Below the pieces are notes generated by a model, which saw only the letters and a program-made list of their open reading frames with translations, was not told the DNA's origin and did no database searches. From contig BSDZ01000019.1 in the NCBI GenBank assembly GCA_030268105.1, positions 598,001 through 662,000 on the forward strand: a DNA stretch of 64,000 nt, in the 5' to 3' direction. The position numbers were made by a program, and so were the translations under genes. Below, piece by piece: positions 50,213-62,278 of the stretch. This DNA is from Volvox africanus (lineage: Eukaryota; Chlorophyta; Chlorophyceae; Chlamydomonadales; Volvocaceae). Each line of letters starts with the position of its first letter. Positions within the stretch are counted from its first letter, which is position 1.

Positions 50213-53200
50213 ATGTGGCGCCTGTCGGTGCCACTGTTGCTGCTGCTGCTCGTTGCAGTCTCGGGAGGTAGGTGTTTAGGAGGATATACATACATACAAG
50301 GTCAGGGATGGCCGACGGATGGGCGACCGCGCGCGTAGACGTGTTTGCTTGCTTATCACGCACTGACACCTATGAATCGAGCGTATATTACGTAGATATA
50401 TCTACAAACACACACATACATATATACATACGCCAGTTTCATTCATAGCTACACCCTCACCAGTCTCTTGATCCTGCCCCTGCCCCTGGCCCTGCCCCTG
50501 CCGCTGCTGCTCCCGCCCCAACAAATGCGCAATTGCGACGTTGATTTTTGTTGGACAATTTGCTCCTATACCATCAGCGCGAATCCAGGAAGTATTCGAT
50601 GACGCTGGCGAGGTACTTGCACGGACACAAGTAGACATAGTTGGCGAGCTGCAGTACGCATACCTGCACACGACGAAGGAGGCGTCGTGGGTCATTCGTG
50701 ACTCTGAAGGTCAAGTGACGCCAATTGCGTCAGGCTTTCAACCGCCAGCTAAAGATGATTATGGCAGGGACATCGTCCCTGGAGCAGTTGTCTCCGTCGT
50801 AAGTAGTCGTGCATGGTGAACCCCTCATGATCTTCGTCCACGCACAGATGCGTGCGGATACATGCCTAATGCTAATTGCTTGATAAGGAATGTTTCATGA
50901 ATGTTGGTTGTTGTGCTTGTCAAGTGTTATATAATGGGCTTATCAGGCCGATGTTTTCCGCCAGCCGGCTGATAACCAGATATTCCTTTGATCATGCATA
51001 ATCACTTCTGGACCTCCTCCATCGATCAATATATCACACATCCGGGGAAAAAAGAGTGTGTGGGTACTCCAATGAACTGTATTTTACATACTGGGTTAAA
51101 TCCATAACCCGCAGCTACGGTAGATCTCATCTACCACATCTAACTCAAGTCACAGTCACAGTCCCTTCTGACCCATCTCCACTACTATCTACCCATCCCG
51201 TCGTCCGTTGATATCTGTTCAACGCCCCCCCCTTTCTCTTTGTTAATCCTCCCACAGCCGTGTTTCATCGACACCTTCGGGATTTGCAACCCAATTCCGG
51301 AATTGACAATTGCGGTCATCGCTGATGCAACCATAATGGCCAGTTCGGCGGCGCCAATACATCAGCGGCTCCTTGTCATCATCTTGGATTTCTCCGAGTG
51401 CGGCATTCCCGCTTCAATTAGACCGGTTGATGCTGCAACCATCTGGCTGGGACCAAATGGTGATGGCCTTGGCGGTGTGGCTCAGAAGTTCACTCAGTGC
51501 TCATTCGGCAAGTTGAACTTGAACGCCACTGCGTTTCAGGCAATTACGGTGAAACGCAACTGCACACCTGATGTCGTACAGGCCTGCAGTTGGTGGTCAA
51601 TCTCTAACGAAGCCGATGACGCTGCAAAGGAGCAACTTGGAGAGCTTGGCTTGGGGAGCTTCACGCACTTTGCTTACGTTGTGCCGCCCAAGATGCAGCT
51701 AGTGTGCGGATGGTCGGGTCTGGCACTTCTTCCGGGGCAGCAGATCTGGCTGCAGACCTCTAGCTACGGCGTGTACCGCTGGGCCACCATCATGCAGGAG
51801 TCCCTTCATAACTACGGTACGTTTTAGCTAGCTGATTATGCATGCAGTATGCACGTCTTGCTGGGCGGGGGCCTATTATTGGGTATGTAGCTAGCTGCAT
51901 GGGTGTGAAAACAGGGCGACCTAGTAGTCGCAAGGCACGGATAGCTTTCTGGGTTTCCTCTTCCTTCTATCTGTGTCGGGCTAGTAATCGACAGAATCGA
52001 ACCCCGGTTCGTTTCATTCTTCTTCGGACATCAAAGCCTCTATCTTCTGATCGGATCAGATCGCTATGCTGGGTGGGTCCGCCTTACACATCCATCCAAA
52101 CACCAACCATCCTCCCTCATAATAACTCACAATCCTGAAAAAATACCCCCTGATAACCACCTAGGTCTGTGGCATTCATGGAGGAACGGCTGGGAGTACG
52201 AGGACTACTCGACGGCCATGGGCCGTGGAGATGCCTGTCCCAATGCCGCGGAGACTTCCCGATTGGGCTGGTCAAGTCCCGCTGCAGGTGGTGACGCTAT
52301 CGACTCCAGCATCCTGACGCAGCCCGGCGTCCCATTGTCCTTCGTCCTGCCCGCCACCTACCTTACGGGTGATGGCACCTACCTGCGGGTGAAGCCGGAC
52401 TGGCTGCCGAGCTACACTGATGCCAGCAGCTTTGTCGCAAAGAATTTATATCTTGCCCTCCGTGTCAATAAGGGCGGTGATGCGCAGCTGGGTGCCGAGT
52501 TCACGAACAAAGTCAACATTCACGAAGTCAACGCTACACTGGTGAGTCAATTTGGCAAGGGTACGACGGGGCCTGCCGAGCTGTCTTTCTATTCGCCTTG
52601 ATTGGAGCGAGGACGGATTGTTGTCATGTAGACTATCAGACATTAGGAAGCCTGACGTTATAACGAGAAAGTATATGTTACATAGTATCTGATAGTTATA
52701 AGAAGACGTAAATTGTTTGGTCCGGAAAGGGCACAAATACTCGCGCGTATAGCACAACAGCTTGGACGAGCGCGGGTCGATAGCGTACTGCCGAGTACAG
52801 CTACAACAACACGATTGTTGCTAGAACGGATCGCTATGGATCCCAACTGATACACCATTTCATGACACGGATACATCCATGCATCTGACCAACCGATAGA
52901 TGCATGAGTGGGGCGGGTGGATGCGTGGCTAAAGGCACGATCAGACGAAATCAACAGTACTGTTGCATCATTCTATCAGGTGTATACCATCGTTTGCGTA
53001 CATACGTGTTGCGTGTAGCTAAGCTATATATTGCTTTACGCTTCCCGAGTGATTTTTCAAAATGTAATATGATGACATATATATTGATAAAAATATCACT
53101 ACACTCGAGAATCCTTTGTTGAAGGGTTATAAAAGGCTTAAAGGGTTATTCAAGGACTCGTGATACACACGAAAATCAAAATCAGACAGAAACTCACACC

Positions 53201-53424
53201 AAGGGCAAAGATGGTGAGTCAATTTGGCAAGGGTAGGGGGGCCCTGCCGGGCCATCGTCCTATTTGGCGTGATTGCATGGAGGACAGAGGCACCCATCTG
53301 GAGGCAAGTACCTGCGCAATCTTTTCATTCAGTATTAATGATAGCGGCTACCTTCACCACTTTACAATGTTTAGGCGGGGCCGCCCCAGCGCCAAACGCC
53401 TCGCATCTATGGATTACCCATATC

Positions 53425-53462
<38 letters not shown>

Positions 53463-54920
53463 CGAGCGCGCGTGTGTGCGACATACTTATGCACCCATTC
53501 AAGAAACAAAACTTATGGTCTTATACATTCTTTGTGTTATGGCATCTCGTCTATCTGTAGCTTAGCGAGGGATGTAAAGTAAGTGATATCGACGCTTCTC
53601 CAGACCATAGTGCGGCGTTCCACATTATATCAATATAAGCTACGTAACATACAGCGTTTCAGAAATCAACCATTCGCTTTGACGACCATCTTCCCGCTGT
53701 ATGGTGAGCACAAGTGATAAATTATAATACTATTAAACATAATCTATTCAACCCTAAAGGGTGTTTCATAGTCTCTATTATATTTGTCGCAGCCCGCAGT
53801 CCAACCTTCGCCTCTCACGCTTTGACCTAGATAAACCGGTATATTACCATAGCTGTGCATATGTATTTAACATGCGCTGATTAATATCAACGTTATGAAA
53901 CCCAACAAGCGCGCAAATTGCGATCGAAAATTATCACTCCCAACGAATGCAGTTCATGTGCCCTACCTGCACTCTCGCCACTGCGTGTGTGTATGCCCTG
54001 CCCTCCTGACCGCTTCCACAAAGGATACCAACTCCTGCCTGTCTCTTGCCCCCTCATGCTCGCCCTGGCGCCGTATCTCGCAGGACAATGGCGTTTCTGA
54101 AGGCCTTTACGCCATGTATAATGACCGCAAGATCTCCCTAATTGGCTTAGTCACGGCATTGTCTCGTTTAGACCTGACTGCCTACAAGCTGTCCGTGTAT
54201 GGAGGTTCCTGGGTGGGAAATGACACGCTGAGGGTGCACCTTTGCCGCTACGAAGTCACACCCCTGGAGTGCCCCGCCCTGGTAAGGCTGGAGGCACTAC
54301 CGTCACCCCCACCACCCATGTCACCACCCAGCCCACGTCCGCCACCCAATCCAAGGCCCCCGCCGAAGCCGCCGGTCCCTAGGCTGCTACCCAAGCCTCC
54401 GGCCATACAGCCAGAATCCCCGCCTCCCCGAACAAGGCCGAGTCCACCATCCCCAACTCCTTCACCACCCCCTCGTTCCCCACGAAAGCCGCCGTCCCCA
54501 CGCGCGGTACGTAGATCGAAGAATGCATGTATGTTTGCATGTTATGGAGCCACGTACATGGGAAAGATGAAGCACCTATCATTCGACTACGACATCAAAT
54601 AGAGAAAGAGGACGTGATGAGTTGTTTATTAGATTAACGAACGTAAACTTTGTTTATTAGCTAGGCATCTCCTTATTTATATAAAATTAATCACATATTT
54701 TAATAATATATTAGGACCGCACACAACCGATAAGGCACGCCACGATGTCGCTGGAGGATCCAGGATTAATCTTATGAGAGAGCAGGATATATGTCCCACT
54801 ACTGGTTGTGGGAAGATATGCCCCCGATGTCAATGGACGGTAAGGCCACCGGATAAAGTGAACTGCATGCCCACCAGGAGTGTAGTTGAGGCCGCCGTTG
54901 ATCCAGCTGATTCTACTTGA
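50213..54920 (+). CDS. Gametolysin/VMP-like metalloproteinase B (peptidase M11, QEXXH)
   Basis: Exons 50213-50267, 50578-50798, 51258-51816, 52165-52541 and 54084-54506 join in phase for 545 codons, the same as gene A. A tentative Cys-rich terminal exon lies at 54735-54920. The signal peptide is MWRLSVPLLLLLLVAVSG. The zinc site QESLHNYG|LWH is split by intron 3, and the Met-turn region reads STAMGRGDACP. The secreted product probably acts on extracellular-matrix glycoproteins, as known for gametolysin and VMPs. Exons 1-4 differ from gene A by many substitutions. Exon 5, including the Pro-rich domain, is almost identical. Intron 4 is 1542 bp because it holds B's own diverged intron start, an interspersed repeat, and then a second donor copied from gene A at 53214. 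A TGTAA lies at 55030. Confidence 0.82.
52675..52870 (-). repeat. Interspersed repeat, copy 2 (inverted)
   Basis: The partner of 48130-48320, inserted in intron 4 of gene B between the native intron start and the gene-A-derived block. Confidence 0.75.
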
Positions 54921-54962
54921 TGCTGAATGTGATTCTACATACACCACACACACTCACACACT

Positions 54963-54997
<35 letters not shown>

Positions 54998-55029
54998 GTA
55001 TGTGTGTGTGTGTGTGTTTGTGTTGTATG

Positions 55030-55034
55030 TGTAA
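55030..55034 (+). promoter_or_regulatory. Candidate TGTAA polyadenylation signal, gene B
   Basis: The duplicate of the motif at 43835, 110 bases past the tentative stop of gene B. Confidence 0.4.
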
Positions 55035-56092
55035 ATGTATATGAGATATATGTTTGGCACGGTGCTGGCTAAAGCCCGTCCGTACACATACACGCATGCA
55101 CTCCACATAGCACTGGGAGGGGTGCATGTGGCGGAGCTCACCTTCATCAATATCAGCAGCCTGCTGTGGAGATGGATACATGTATGTATGTATGAGTATT
55201 TGTTATCATCAGTATAAGCTTACCAGATTAAGTCGTACACCGATTTGCGCACATACATCAGTGTTCGGTGGGATGATATAAGGGGAAGAGTTAATCAAAC
55301 ACACATTAAAACGTAATAACATGAAGATATCAAATTATATAGCATTTAACTACTGCTACGTATTATTTATGAACCCCGTGCGTGCCGGTCTAACCTTACT
55401 TCCCCGTCCTCCCTCCTCCCTCTTCCCTGACCGACCTCCCTCATTATTTCCGCCCGCCTCTTACTTCTATCCGATCCAAACAGCGTCGGGCAGCTGGCCG
55501 TCGCCGACCTGCATAATATTTAGGCTAACCAAGCAATCGGAGCGTGTTTCATCTCCCAAATGAAAATGCACCTCAAGAATACGTACCTCATCACAGCAGA
55601 TATATTGTACGACAATGGAGGTTGTCGTTGTTAGTCGTGTCATCACTGACTGTCTCTTGCTCTGTACACTTCTTATCATTTTTTATTTGCATCTGACGTT
55701 AGATGGCCGGTAGAAGTTGAAGCAGAGTAGTACCATCCATGAATTCCGCGGCAGAGAAGAGCTAGTAAGCAATAATATACCTATGAGGTTTCGGAGCGCT
55801 CTATCTGCTGTGGGTACCGACGTTCGTATGCATGGCGGCGGTGCGGTGGCGCGCATTCCATGCTGCAGTGCTGGTACGCATGTAGGTATGTAGGTAGATA
55901 TGTGGATGGTGCGGTGCATGGCAGGTACGTAGCTGCTGTTGTGACAATAAGGCGGTTAGGAAAGGTCACCATTGGGCTATAGATAGGACGGAATTAAGTA
56001 CTATGTAGTATAATGTATATATACAGCTGATGCAGACGAAATCCTGTACGTATGCATGGTATAGGTGTCACACTGTGGGCGACTTGCCCTGA

Positions 56093-56097
56093 AAGGA
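56093..56097. repeat. Target-site duplication, left (AAGGA)
   Basis: Five bases directly before the left LTR. They are repeated at 63569-63573 directly after the right LTR, and present once at the empty site 44898-44902. Confidence 0.97.
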
Positions 56098-56921
56098 TGT
56101 TGTACCTCTCGTTCGCGTTTGCTCATAAGTATCTGCACGTCTGGAGACTATCGACACCGATGCGCGAGCACTTGCAAGTACAGCAAGGCAAGCGAGAGCA
56201 AACAGAGACAGCGGAAGACTTCAAGACGAAGAGAGATATAACTTACGGTCTTACAGATCGGAATGATGCAATGGACGCAATCGCCGTCAGCGCCGGAAGC
56301 AAGCAATCATCACGCGGCGGTGATTAGCGAAGTTCAGGCTTAGCTCGGGCTAAGTAGAATATCGTATAGTAATAGTAATGTAGAACACACAAGTGTTCTC
56401 CGGTATTGAATGTCTTGTCTAGCTTAGCCGTCCTCGCATCTGTTATACTCGCAGCATCGCAATGCCGTACGATTCACATTAGGAGGCCGATCCTAGATGT
56501 GACAACCCTACTGCGTCTAGGCGATGTCTACGCATAACAACGTATAAGCCTTTCCGGCATTCGCATGATGCAAGGGTCAGGATAACGATATCCGGTTGCA
56601 GGGCATGCATCGCGAGGAGTGCGGCGCTCTCAGCGTGTGCTGTAATGAAGTAATATTATATCAGATAATATTACTTATTGTTTCGTAGCACGAGCATAAT
56701 GCGCACTTCCATGCTTCGGGCTTTCATGCATGCTAGGCGGATTTGCCATGATGCGATGTCGCGATGGATAATGACAACATGCCAAATGCATATATAAATG
56801 TACACGAATACATTTATATCATGCAGATTCATTCATATGCAATGCGTTCATCACAAAAGCACTTCGCCTAGTAGGATCGCGTCGACCTACGCGTCGGCGG
56901 GAAATGAACCGTAGCACAACA
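56098..56921 (-). repeat. 3' LTR (824 bp)
   Basis: Starts TGTTGTACC and ends ACAACA on the plus strand. No difference from the right LTR was noticed by eye. It contains two perfect 11-bp hairpins, at 56648-56676 and 56792-56819. Confidence 0.97.
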
Positions 56922-56937
56922 ATTATCCCCCCTCCCG
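56922..56937 (-). other. Polypurine tract
   Basis: Read on the minus strand this is GGGAGGGGGGATAAT, directly upstream of the 3' LTR. This is the expected position and composition for plus-strand DNA priming. Confidence 0.85.
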
Positions 56938-56980
56938 TATGCAGCGTCCTCGCTGCATCATACAGCATCTACTGCAGGGG

Positions 56981-59900
56981 TCATTGGGCTTGTGTGGCAC
57001 GTTTGCGGGCTTCTTCGAGCAGGGGTTTCATGTCCTGTGAGAAGTTGCGTGCCGGTTCCCATGAGTTGTGCTCGTCGGTATACCCTGTCCACTTAACCAA
57101 GTACTCGTGTACTGTTCGCTTACGTCGGTGTCGGCCCACACGACGCGCGCGATAATCTAACACCCGCTCCACATCGTAAAACTTCTGTTTACCAGCGATC
57201 CAGGTCTCGGGAACTGGTTCGATCGCTGCGGGGGCGTTAGCAGGCTCAGGGACGGGTTCCGTACTACGATACGGACGAACAAGCGATACGTGAAACGTGG
57301 GGTGAATGGTCATATCAGTGGGCAATGCAAGCTCCACAGCCGCATTCCCAACCATGCGCACGACAGGATACGGACCAATCCAGCGGGGTAAGAGTTTTCG
57401 GGATCCGTCGGCCAAGGAACGCAAGTTCTTGGTGCTTAGCAACACGAGTTGCCCTTCCGAAAACGTCACATCCTGCTTAGATTTGTTATAGTATTCCGTC
57501 GTTCGTTGCTGCGCCGCGTCCAAACACGACTTCGCGTCTGTGATTCGGGACATAAAAGACTTGGCAAAAAGTTTAGCAGCAGGCACGTTCACTTCCAACT
57601 CACGCCACACGGGTAGCGCGGGATGAAATCCGTAGTTAAGAAAGAACGGACTTTTGCCTGTAGAGCGGTTAACAGTGTTGTTAAGCGCGAATTCTGCCGC
57701 AGTCAAATACGTATCCCAAACAAGTGGTGTGCGACCAGCATAATTGCGCAACATATCACCCAACGTGCGGTTTGTGCGTTCGGTTTGACCATCAGTCTGC
57801 GGGTGATACGCCGTGCTCAGGTTGACGCGCATGCCAACTAGTTTGCAGAGCGCTTCCCAAAACTTAGACGTGAACTGTCCACCGCGGTCTGAGATCACAT
57901 TTTTGGGAACCCCGTGTAACCGAACCACATTATCGAAAAACAAACGTGCGGTTTGTTCAGCCGTGCAGGATGATGTGCATGGTGCTAGGTGAACCATCTT
58001 AGTCAGACAATCGACCATTACGAACACCGCATCGTATCCCCCCTCAGTTTTGGGCAGCGCGACTACAAAGTCCATGGAAACACTTTCCCAAGGCGCATCC
58101 GGGACAGGCAACGGTTGCAACAACCCATGGCCCTTACCGGACAAAGCCTTATTGCGCTGGCACAGACTGCATGTCTGGACGAAGTTCGCCGCATCCTTAG
58201 CCAAACGAGGCCACCAAAAGGAACGTTGCACCAAGTCGATCAATCGCTTGCTACCAGGGTGTCCTGCTAACGGGTCCTCGTGGAACCGCGCAAGGATGTC
58301 GTAGCGTAGCGCGTCGTCGTTCGGAACGACGATTTGCGTAGCTGCACCCTCCGTCCGTAGCCAAAGGCCATTCTGCTTGCGAAGGTTTTCTACATTAGCC
58401 GGGTCCGCGAACCAGGCGTCTGCGTTGTAGGCAACCTTCAACCGCTCCGCGAGGTCCGTCGCGATCGGAACCTCCTCGCTACGCGGCCGCACGACGGGCG
58501 CTGCCAAAATTGCAGCGTGTAGCGACGGGTGTCGACTGAGAGCATCGGCAATATTCAATTTACCAGAAATATACTCCCAGGTGCAGTTGAACCTAGCTAG
58601 ATATTCCATCCACCTAGCTTGACGGCGGTTCAACGTCGGAACGCTTTGCAAAAACGTTAGGGGCTTGTGGTCAGTCTTTAAAGTAAACGGGCGTCCCTCA
58701 AGGTAACAGCGCCATTCCTTTAAAGCATGCAGCACGGCCAGAAGCTCCTGTTCCCCGGTGGTGTAGCGAATCTCCGCACCAGAAAATTTCTTACTCGTGA
58801 AGGCGATCGGTTGCCCTTCCTGTAACAATACAGCGCCGCTTCCAAATATTGAGGCATCAGACACTACCTCAACACGAAATGGCAACGAGTAATCAGGGAA
58901 TGCAAGGGTGACATCTTCGGCAACGATTCGTTTGAGCTCTTCGAATGCCCGCTGGCATTGCGACGTCCACGACTCGAGCGAAACGAAAACGCCTTTGCGA
59001 GTTAAGTTAGTAAGCGGGGCCGCAATGATGGAATATTTTTCAATGAACTTTCGGAAATAATTGGTCAAGCCAAGGAACTTACGCAGCTCCGTGAGGTTCT
59101 GAGGCGCGGGCCAATCGCGAACCACGGCGACCTTCCGCGGGTCCATCTTCACACCGGTGGCCGACACAATGTGACCCAAATATTCCACCTGAGGCTGCGC
59201 CCAAAAGCATTTGGCGCGTTTAGCAAACAATTGCTCCCGCCTCATAACGTCGAGCACGAGCTGCAGATGCTCCAAGTGCTCCTCGCGCGTCTTAGAATAT
59301 ACCAAGATGTCATCCAGGTAGCAAACAACGAACCTGTCGATAAACGGCCTAAACATTCGGTCCATAACCGCCTGAAACGTCGCAGGGGCATTAGTCAAAC
59401 CAAATGATAGGACCGTATACTCAAAGTGACCGAAGGGCGTCCGAAAAGCGGTTTTCGGGATATCAGAGGCAGCGATGCGAATCTGATTGTAGCCCTGTTG
59501 TAAGTCAATTGAGGAAAAAAAAGCCGAGCCCTTCAGCTTATCCAACAGGTCGTCAACGCGTGGCAAAGGGTAGCGATTTTTCACCGTATTCGCATTTAAC
59601 CCCCGGTAATCGATGCACATGCGCAAGGTCCCATCCTTCTTACCGACAAACAAAATCGGTGCAGAATACGGGGATGTGCTGGGGCGTATCATACCCTTCG
59701 CGAGCAAATCCGTCACCTGGCGCTTCACCTCGTCCAGCTCCAATGGACTCAACCTGTACATTGGCCGGGCCGTAGGCTGCGCTCCAGGCATGAGAGGGAT
59801 TGTGTGATCAACAGGACGCATAGGTGGTAGGCCGGGGATATCTTTAAAGACGTCCTCATACTGCGACAGTAGGGCCTCAACCTCAGGATCCGCAGAAATC

Positions 59901-61024
59901 TGCGCGGTGGTGACACAACAGCTCACCCGCGGCCTTAAAAGCAGTCCGTGGGCACCCTTCCGTAACAAACGGACGGCCTCCTTATGCCCGACTAGCTCTG
60001 GTTCGATTCGCGCGGCCATTGCGGTCACAGCGAAATTAACCATAGGCACCGCCTCAGTTTCGCCCTCCTTTGGTGTGACATGTTCGAACGACAGGAAAGG
60101 TACCTTAATCGACAGAGTACCCTTGCACATATGCAGGGTTGCGGTCTCCATGTCGATGCGCGCGCGGTACTGTCGTAATGTCGACGACCCCATTATGTAC
60201 GGTGCAGTCTCTGCTAAGCCCTGCAGCACGTACGGCCGGGTCACAACACGCAAAGGGCCTAACAATAGGCTAAGGGTAATCCTGCCCACGATGGGATGCT
60301 TACCCCCGTCAGCAAGGGTAACCTGTGGACAATCAGACGACTCTGGGGACAACCCCAGCGCGTTCACCTCTGCGACAGAGATGAAGTCGTCGCTGGCACC
60401 GGTGTCAACAAGTGCCTTCAGAATACGGCCATTCAAACCGATCTGAACCACAGGGACACGGTTATCTACGAGCGACTGCCCAGCAGACAACGTCAGTGCA
60501 CTTAAGGCGGGTCCGTAACCAACGGCACCCCCATCAGGAGCTTCGTACCAAACGTCAACCGAGTAGGATAGGCATGGCCACGGAGCCAGCGTACCCTCCC
60601 AATCCACACCATTAAACAAAACGGTGCCCGGCTCGAACCGGTGGACATGCCGCATACCCCTTAACGATGCCTCTGCCTTGCGCCGACAGAAAGCAGGGAG
60701 TAATACACATGCGGCAGTGCCTGGATATTGACGCCTACATCTCCTGTATATGGCCAACTGTTCCGACATCTCACGCAGAGACGAGGGGATGAACAAAACC
60801 ACGTGGTTAGACAGATCGATAGACGACAGGGGACGGCGAGGTGTAAACAAATTACACAACGGGTCGAAGCAGAGAAGTCCCGTGCGTCCGTCAAGCGTGA
60901 TGCGTCGCGCAATGACTCGCTCGATGTGTCCAAGTACACAAGGCAACAATGCCTTAACGGCTGGCCGTAAGGATGACCACCGACCACGCGTTAGTTCAGA
61001 AATCCCGGGTGGTGCCCCCTCCAC
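56981..61024 (-). CDS. pol: Retrotransposon Pol: PR-RT-RNaseH-IN-chromodomain
   Basis: An open frame of 1347 codons, counted from a GTG that is unlikely to be a true start. The frame continues upstream to the gag amber codon. In order: an uncharacterised segment (1-185); aspartic protease [12 protein letters not shown] (about 204); reverse transcriptase with [11 protein letters not shown] and YLDDILVYS (about 570); RNase H with [18 protein letters not shown] and NIADALSR (about 720-830). Integrase follows, with an HHCC zinc finger (AGHPGSKR...CSLCQRNK) and DDE residues in [17 protein letters not shown] and DGQTERTNR. Last is a C-terminal chromodomain ([11 protein letters not shown]...[21 protein letters not shown], about 1280-1330). 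All catalytic residues expected are present and there is no internal stop. Expression must depend on gag because the frame lacks its own ATG near the start. Confidence 0.96.
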   Translation of the reverse strand: MEGAPPGISELTRGRWSSLRPAVKALLPCVLGHIERVIARRITLDGRTGLLCFDPLCNLFTPRRPLSSIDLSNHVVLFIPSSLREMSEQLAIYRRCRRQYPGTAACVLLPAFCRRKAEASLRGMRHVHRFEPGTVLFNGVDWEGTLAPWPCLSYSVDVWYEAPDGGAVGYGPALSALTLSAGQSLVDNRVPVVQIGLNGRILKALVDTGASDDFISVAEVNALGLSPESSDCPQVTLADGGKHPIVGRITLSLLLGPLRVVTRPYVLQGLAETAPYIMGSSTLRQYRARIDMETATLHMCKGTLSIKVPFLSFEHVTPKEGETEAVPMVNFAVTAMAARIEPELVGHKEAVRLLRKGAHGLLLRPRVSCCVTTAQISADPEVEALLSQYEDVFKDIPGLPPMRPVDHTIPLMPGAQPTARPMYRLSPLELDEVKRQVTDLLAKGMIRPSTSPYSAPILFVGKKDGTLRMCIDYRGLNANTVKNRYPLPRVDDLLDKLKGSAFFSSIDLQQGYNQIRIAASDIPKTAFRTPFGHFEYTVLSFGLTNAPATFQAVMDRMFRPFIDRFVVCYLDDILVYSKTREEHLEHLQLVLDVMRREQLFAKRAKCFWAQPQVEYLGHIVSATGVKMDPRKVAVVRDWPAPQNLTELRKFLGLTNYFRKFIEKYSIIAAPLTNLTRKGVFVSLESWTSQCQRAFEELKRIVAEDVTLAFPDYSLPFRVEVVSDASIFGSGAVLLQEGQPIAFTSKKFSGAEIRYTTGEQELLAVLHALKEWRCYLEGRPFTLKTDHKPLTFLQSVPTLNRRQARWMEYLARFNCTWEYISGKLNIADALSRHPSLHAAILAAPVVRPRSEEVPIATDLAERLKVAYNADAWFADPANVENLRKQNGLWLRTEGAATQIVVPNDDALRYDILARFHEDPLAGHPGSKRLIDLVQRSFWWPRLAKDAANFVQTCSLCQRNKALSGKGHGLLQPLPVPDAPWESVSMDFVVALPKTEGGYDAVFVMVDCLTKMVHLAPCTSSCTAEQTARLFFDNVVRLHGVPKNVISDRGGQFTSKFWEALCKLVGMRVNLSTAYHPQTDGQTERTNRTLGDMLRNYAGRTPLVWDTYLTAAEFALNNTVNRSTGKSPFFLNYGFHPALPVWRELEVNVPAAKLFAKSFMSRITDAKSCLDAAQQRTTEYYNKSKQDVTFSEGQLVLLSTKNLRSLADGSRKLLPRWIGPYPVVRMVGNAAVELALPTDMTIHPTFHVSLVRPYRSTEPVPEPANAPAAIEPVPETWIAGKQKFYDVERVLDYRARRVGRHRRKRTVHEYLVKWTGYTDEHNSWEPARNFSQDMKPLLEEARKRATQAQ

Positions 61025-61042
61025 AGGAACCCGGGCAAGCCC

Positions 61043-61045
61043 CTA
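61043..61045 (-). other. In-frame amber codon between gag and pol
   Basis: The only stop between gag and pol is TAG, in the shared frame, followed by GGG CTT. Without it gag and pol would form one frame of about 1765 codons. This suggests readthrough-type control of the Gag:Pol ratio. Confidence 0.85.
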
Positions 61046-62278
61046 TTTCGGCTGAGGTACAAACGGCGGCATTAGAGGGCAATCCTTCGTGGAATGGTTC
61101 TCCGCACACCGTAGACAAACGTTGGCCAATTTTCGACGCTCGAATTCGGAACGATTGCAATTCCATTTTGGCATAAATGTGTCGTCCGTACAAGTACGCT
61201 TCGCGTTGGGGTCGGAACGCTGTGTGGCTGCCGACGACGGCGCACCACCACGCTTCCTGTTCCTAGCTGGGTCCGAGCTCGGACCTGCTCCTACTGTACC
61301 ACGGACACCCGAGCTAACGCCCCCGCGCGCCTTGCGTTGCCCGTTGCTGCGTCGCGTCGCGGCAGTAGGCGTGGGGCGGGTCGCTCCGAGTTCCTGGTCG
61401 AGAGCCACAGCTTCCCCAAGCGGATCCTGCACTTGCACGGCATTTGCACGAGGGGCAGACTTGACTTCTTCCTCGCCGGCAAGAAGTCGTATCTCCGCGC
61501 CCTTAGCAAAAGCGACCAACGCGTCATACGACTTGATCTGCGCTCCAACCAAGTCAGTGGCGCACCATTTAGCCAAAAGTTTCGTTAGGCCTCGCCTAAA
61601 CCAAAAGACACGCTCAGATTCGGTGAGGTCAGCAATGGGAGTCACAAGTGCTTCGAAGCGTGACTGGTACGCAGGTACATTTTCATCCCGACGCATGTGG
61701 TAGCTACCGGCTGCCAAAACGTTACGAGCTTCCACATCGCGTGCTTGAACCTCAGTAGCGAATCGTGCGAGCAAAGCGGCGACCAACTCGTCAAAAGTAT
61801 AGCTGCCTCGGGCGTTGGTCCAATTGCGATACCAGTCCTTCGCTGCGCCCTCGAGGGTGTTACCAACGAAGAGACACCTGATACCGTCATTATCGCCACC
61901 ATGAACAGCCTGGAGATACTTTTTAGCGTCACGCACGTACGCACGAGTTGCATCGGCTATGCTATGCCCTGGTGTCTTGTCGGTCAGCGAAATATTGAGC
62001 CTAGGAACGGGAATCGACAATCTCATCACCTCAGGGATGTCATTATGCCCTCGAGCTTGAGGTAATGGCAGAACCCTTGGTCCAGCAGTGTTGTCCATAT
62101 TCGTGTTCACTGCTGAATGCTGCACAATTAAGTGAGCAGGGGTCTGAAGGAAAAGGGGCTCTTGAGTGGCTCGCACGCCAACAGTCTCAAGGCCTCTATC
62201 CGGTGCTCTAGCAGCCACAACAAAATCGGGTTGGCTAGCTAGGCTAGTGTGCAGCGTATCGTCGTGTTCCGCGGACAT
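61043..62278 (-). CDS. gag: Retrotransposon Gag with zinc knuckle
   Basis: 411 codons from ATG at 62278 to TAG at 61043. The central part has a Ty3/gypsy gag capsid pattern (LFVGNTLEGAAKDWYRNW, then FDELVAALLARFA). The C-terminal part is basic (RNRKRGG), followed by a zinc knuckle CLRCAENHSTKDC. The knuckle is spaced C-x2-C-x3-H-x4-C, one residue shorter than the usual CCHC between the second Cys and His. It would form the particle and bind the element RNA. The 5' leader from the LTR to the ATG is about 466 bases. Pol lies downstream in the same frame. Confidence 0.92.
   Translation of the reverse strand: MSAEHDDTLHTSLASQPDFVVAARAPDRGLETVGVRATQEPLFLQTPAHLIVQHSAVNTNMDNTAGPRVLPLPQARGHNDIPEVMRLSIPVPRLNISLTDKTPGHSIADATRAYVRDAKKYLQAVHGGDNDGIRCLFVGNTLEGAAKDWYRNWTNARGSYTFDELVAALLARFATEVQARDVEARNVLAAGSYHMRRDENVPAYQSRFEALVTPIADLTESERVFWFRRGLTKLLAKWCATDLVGAQIKSYDALVAFAKGAEIRLLAGEEEVKSAPRANAVQVQDPLGEAVALDQELGATRPTPTAATRRSNGQRKARGGVSSGVRGTVGAGPSSDPARNRKRGGAPSSAATQRSDPNAKRTCTDDTFMPKWNCNRSEFERRKLANVCLRCAENHSTKDCPLMPPFVPQPK

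Larger units (their letters stand above)
53212..56097 (+). repeat. Segmental duplication, copy B, first part
   Basis: Matches 42023-44902 with an offset of 11189-11195. It ends at AAGGA (56093-56097), where the retrotransposon is inserted, and resumes at 63569. Confidence 0.95.

Noticed and set aside
56981..61024. Treating pol as an independent ORF with its own start
   Set aside because: The nominal start is GTG and the first ATG is about 85 codons in. The frame is continuous with gag across one TAG.
61089..61703. 204-codon plus-strand open frame
   Set aside because: It is antisense to gag, whose frame and zinc knuckle are clear.
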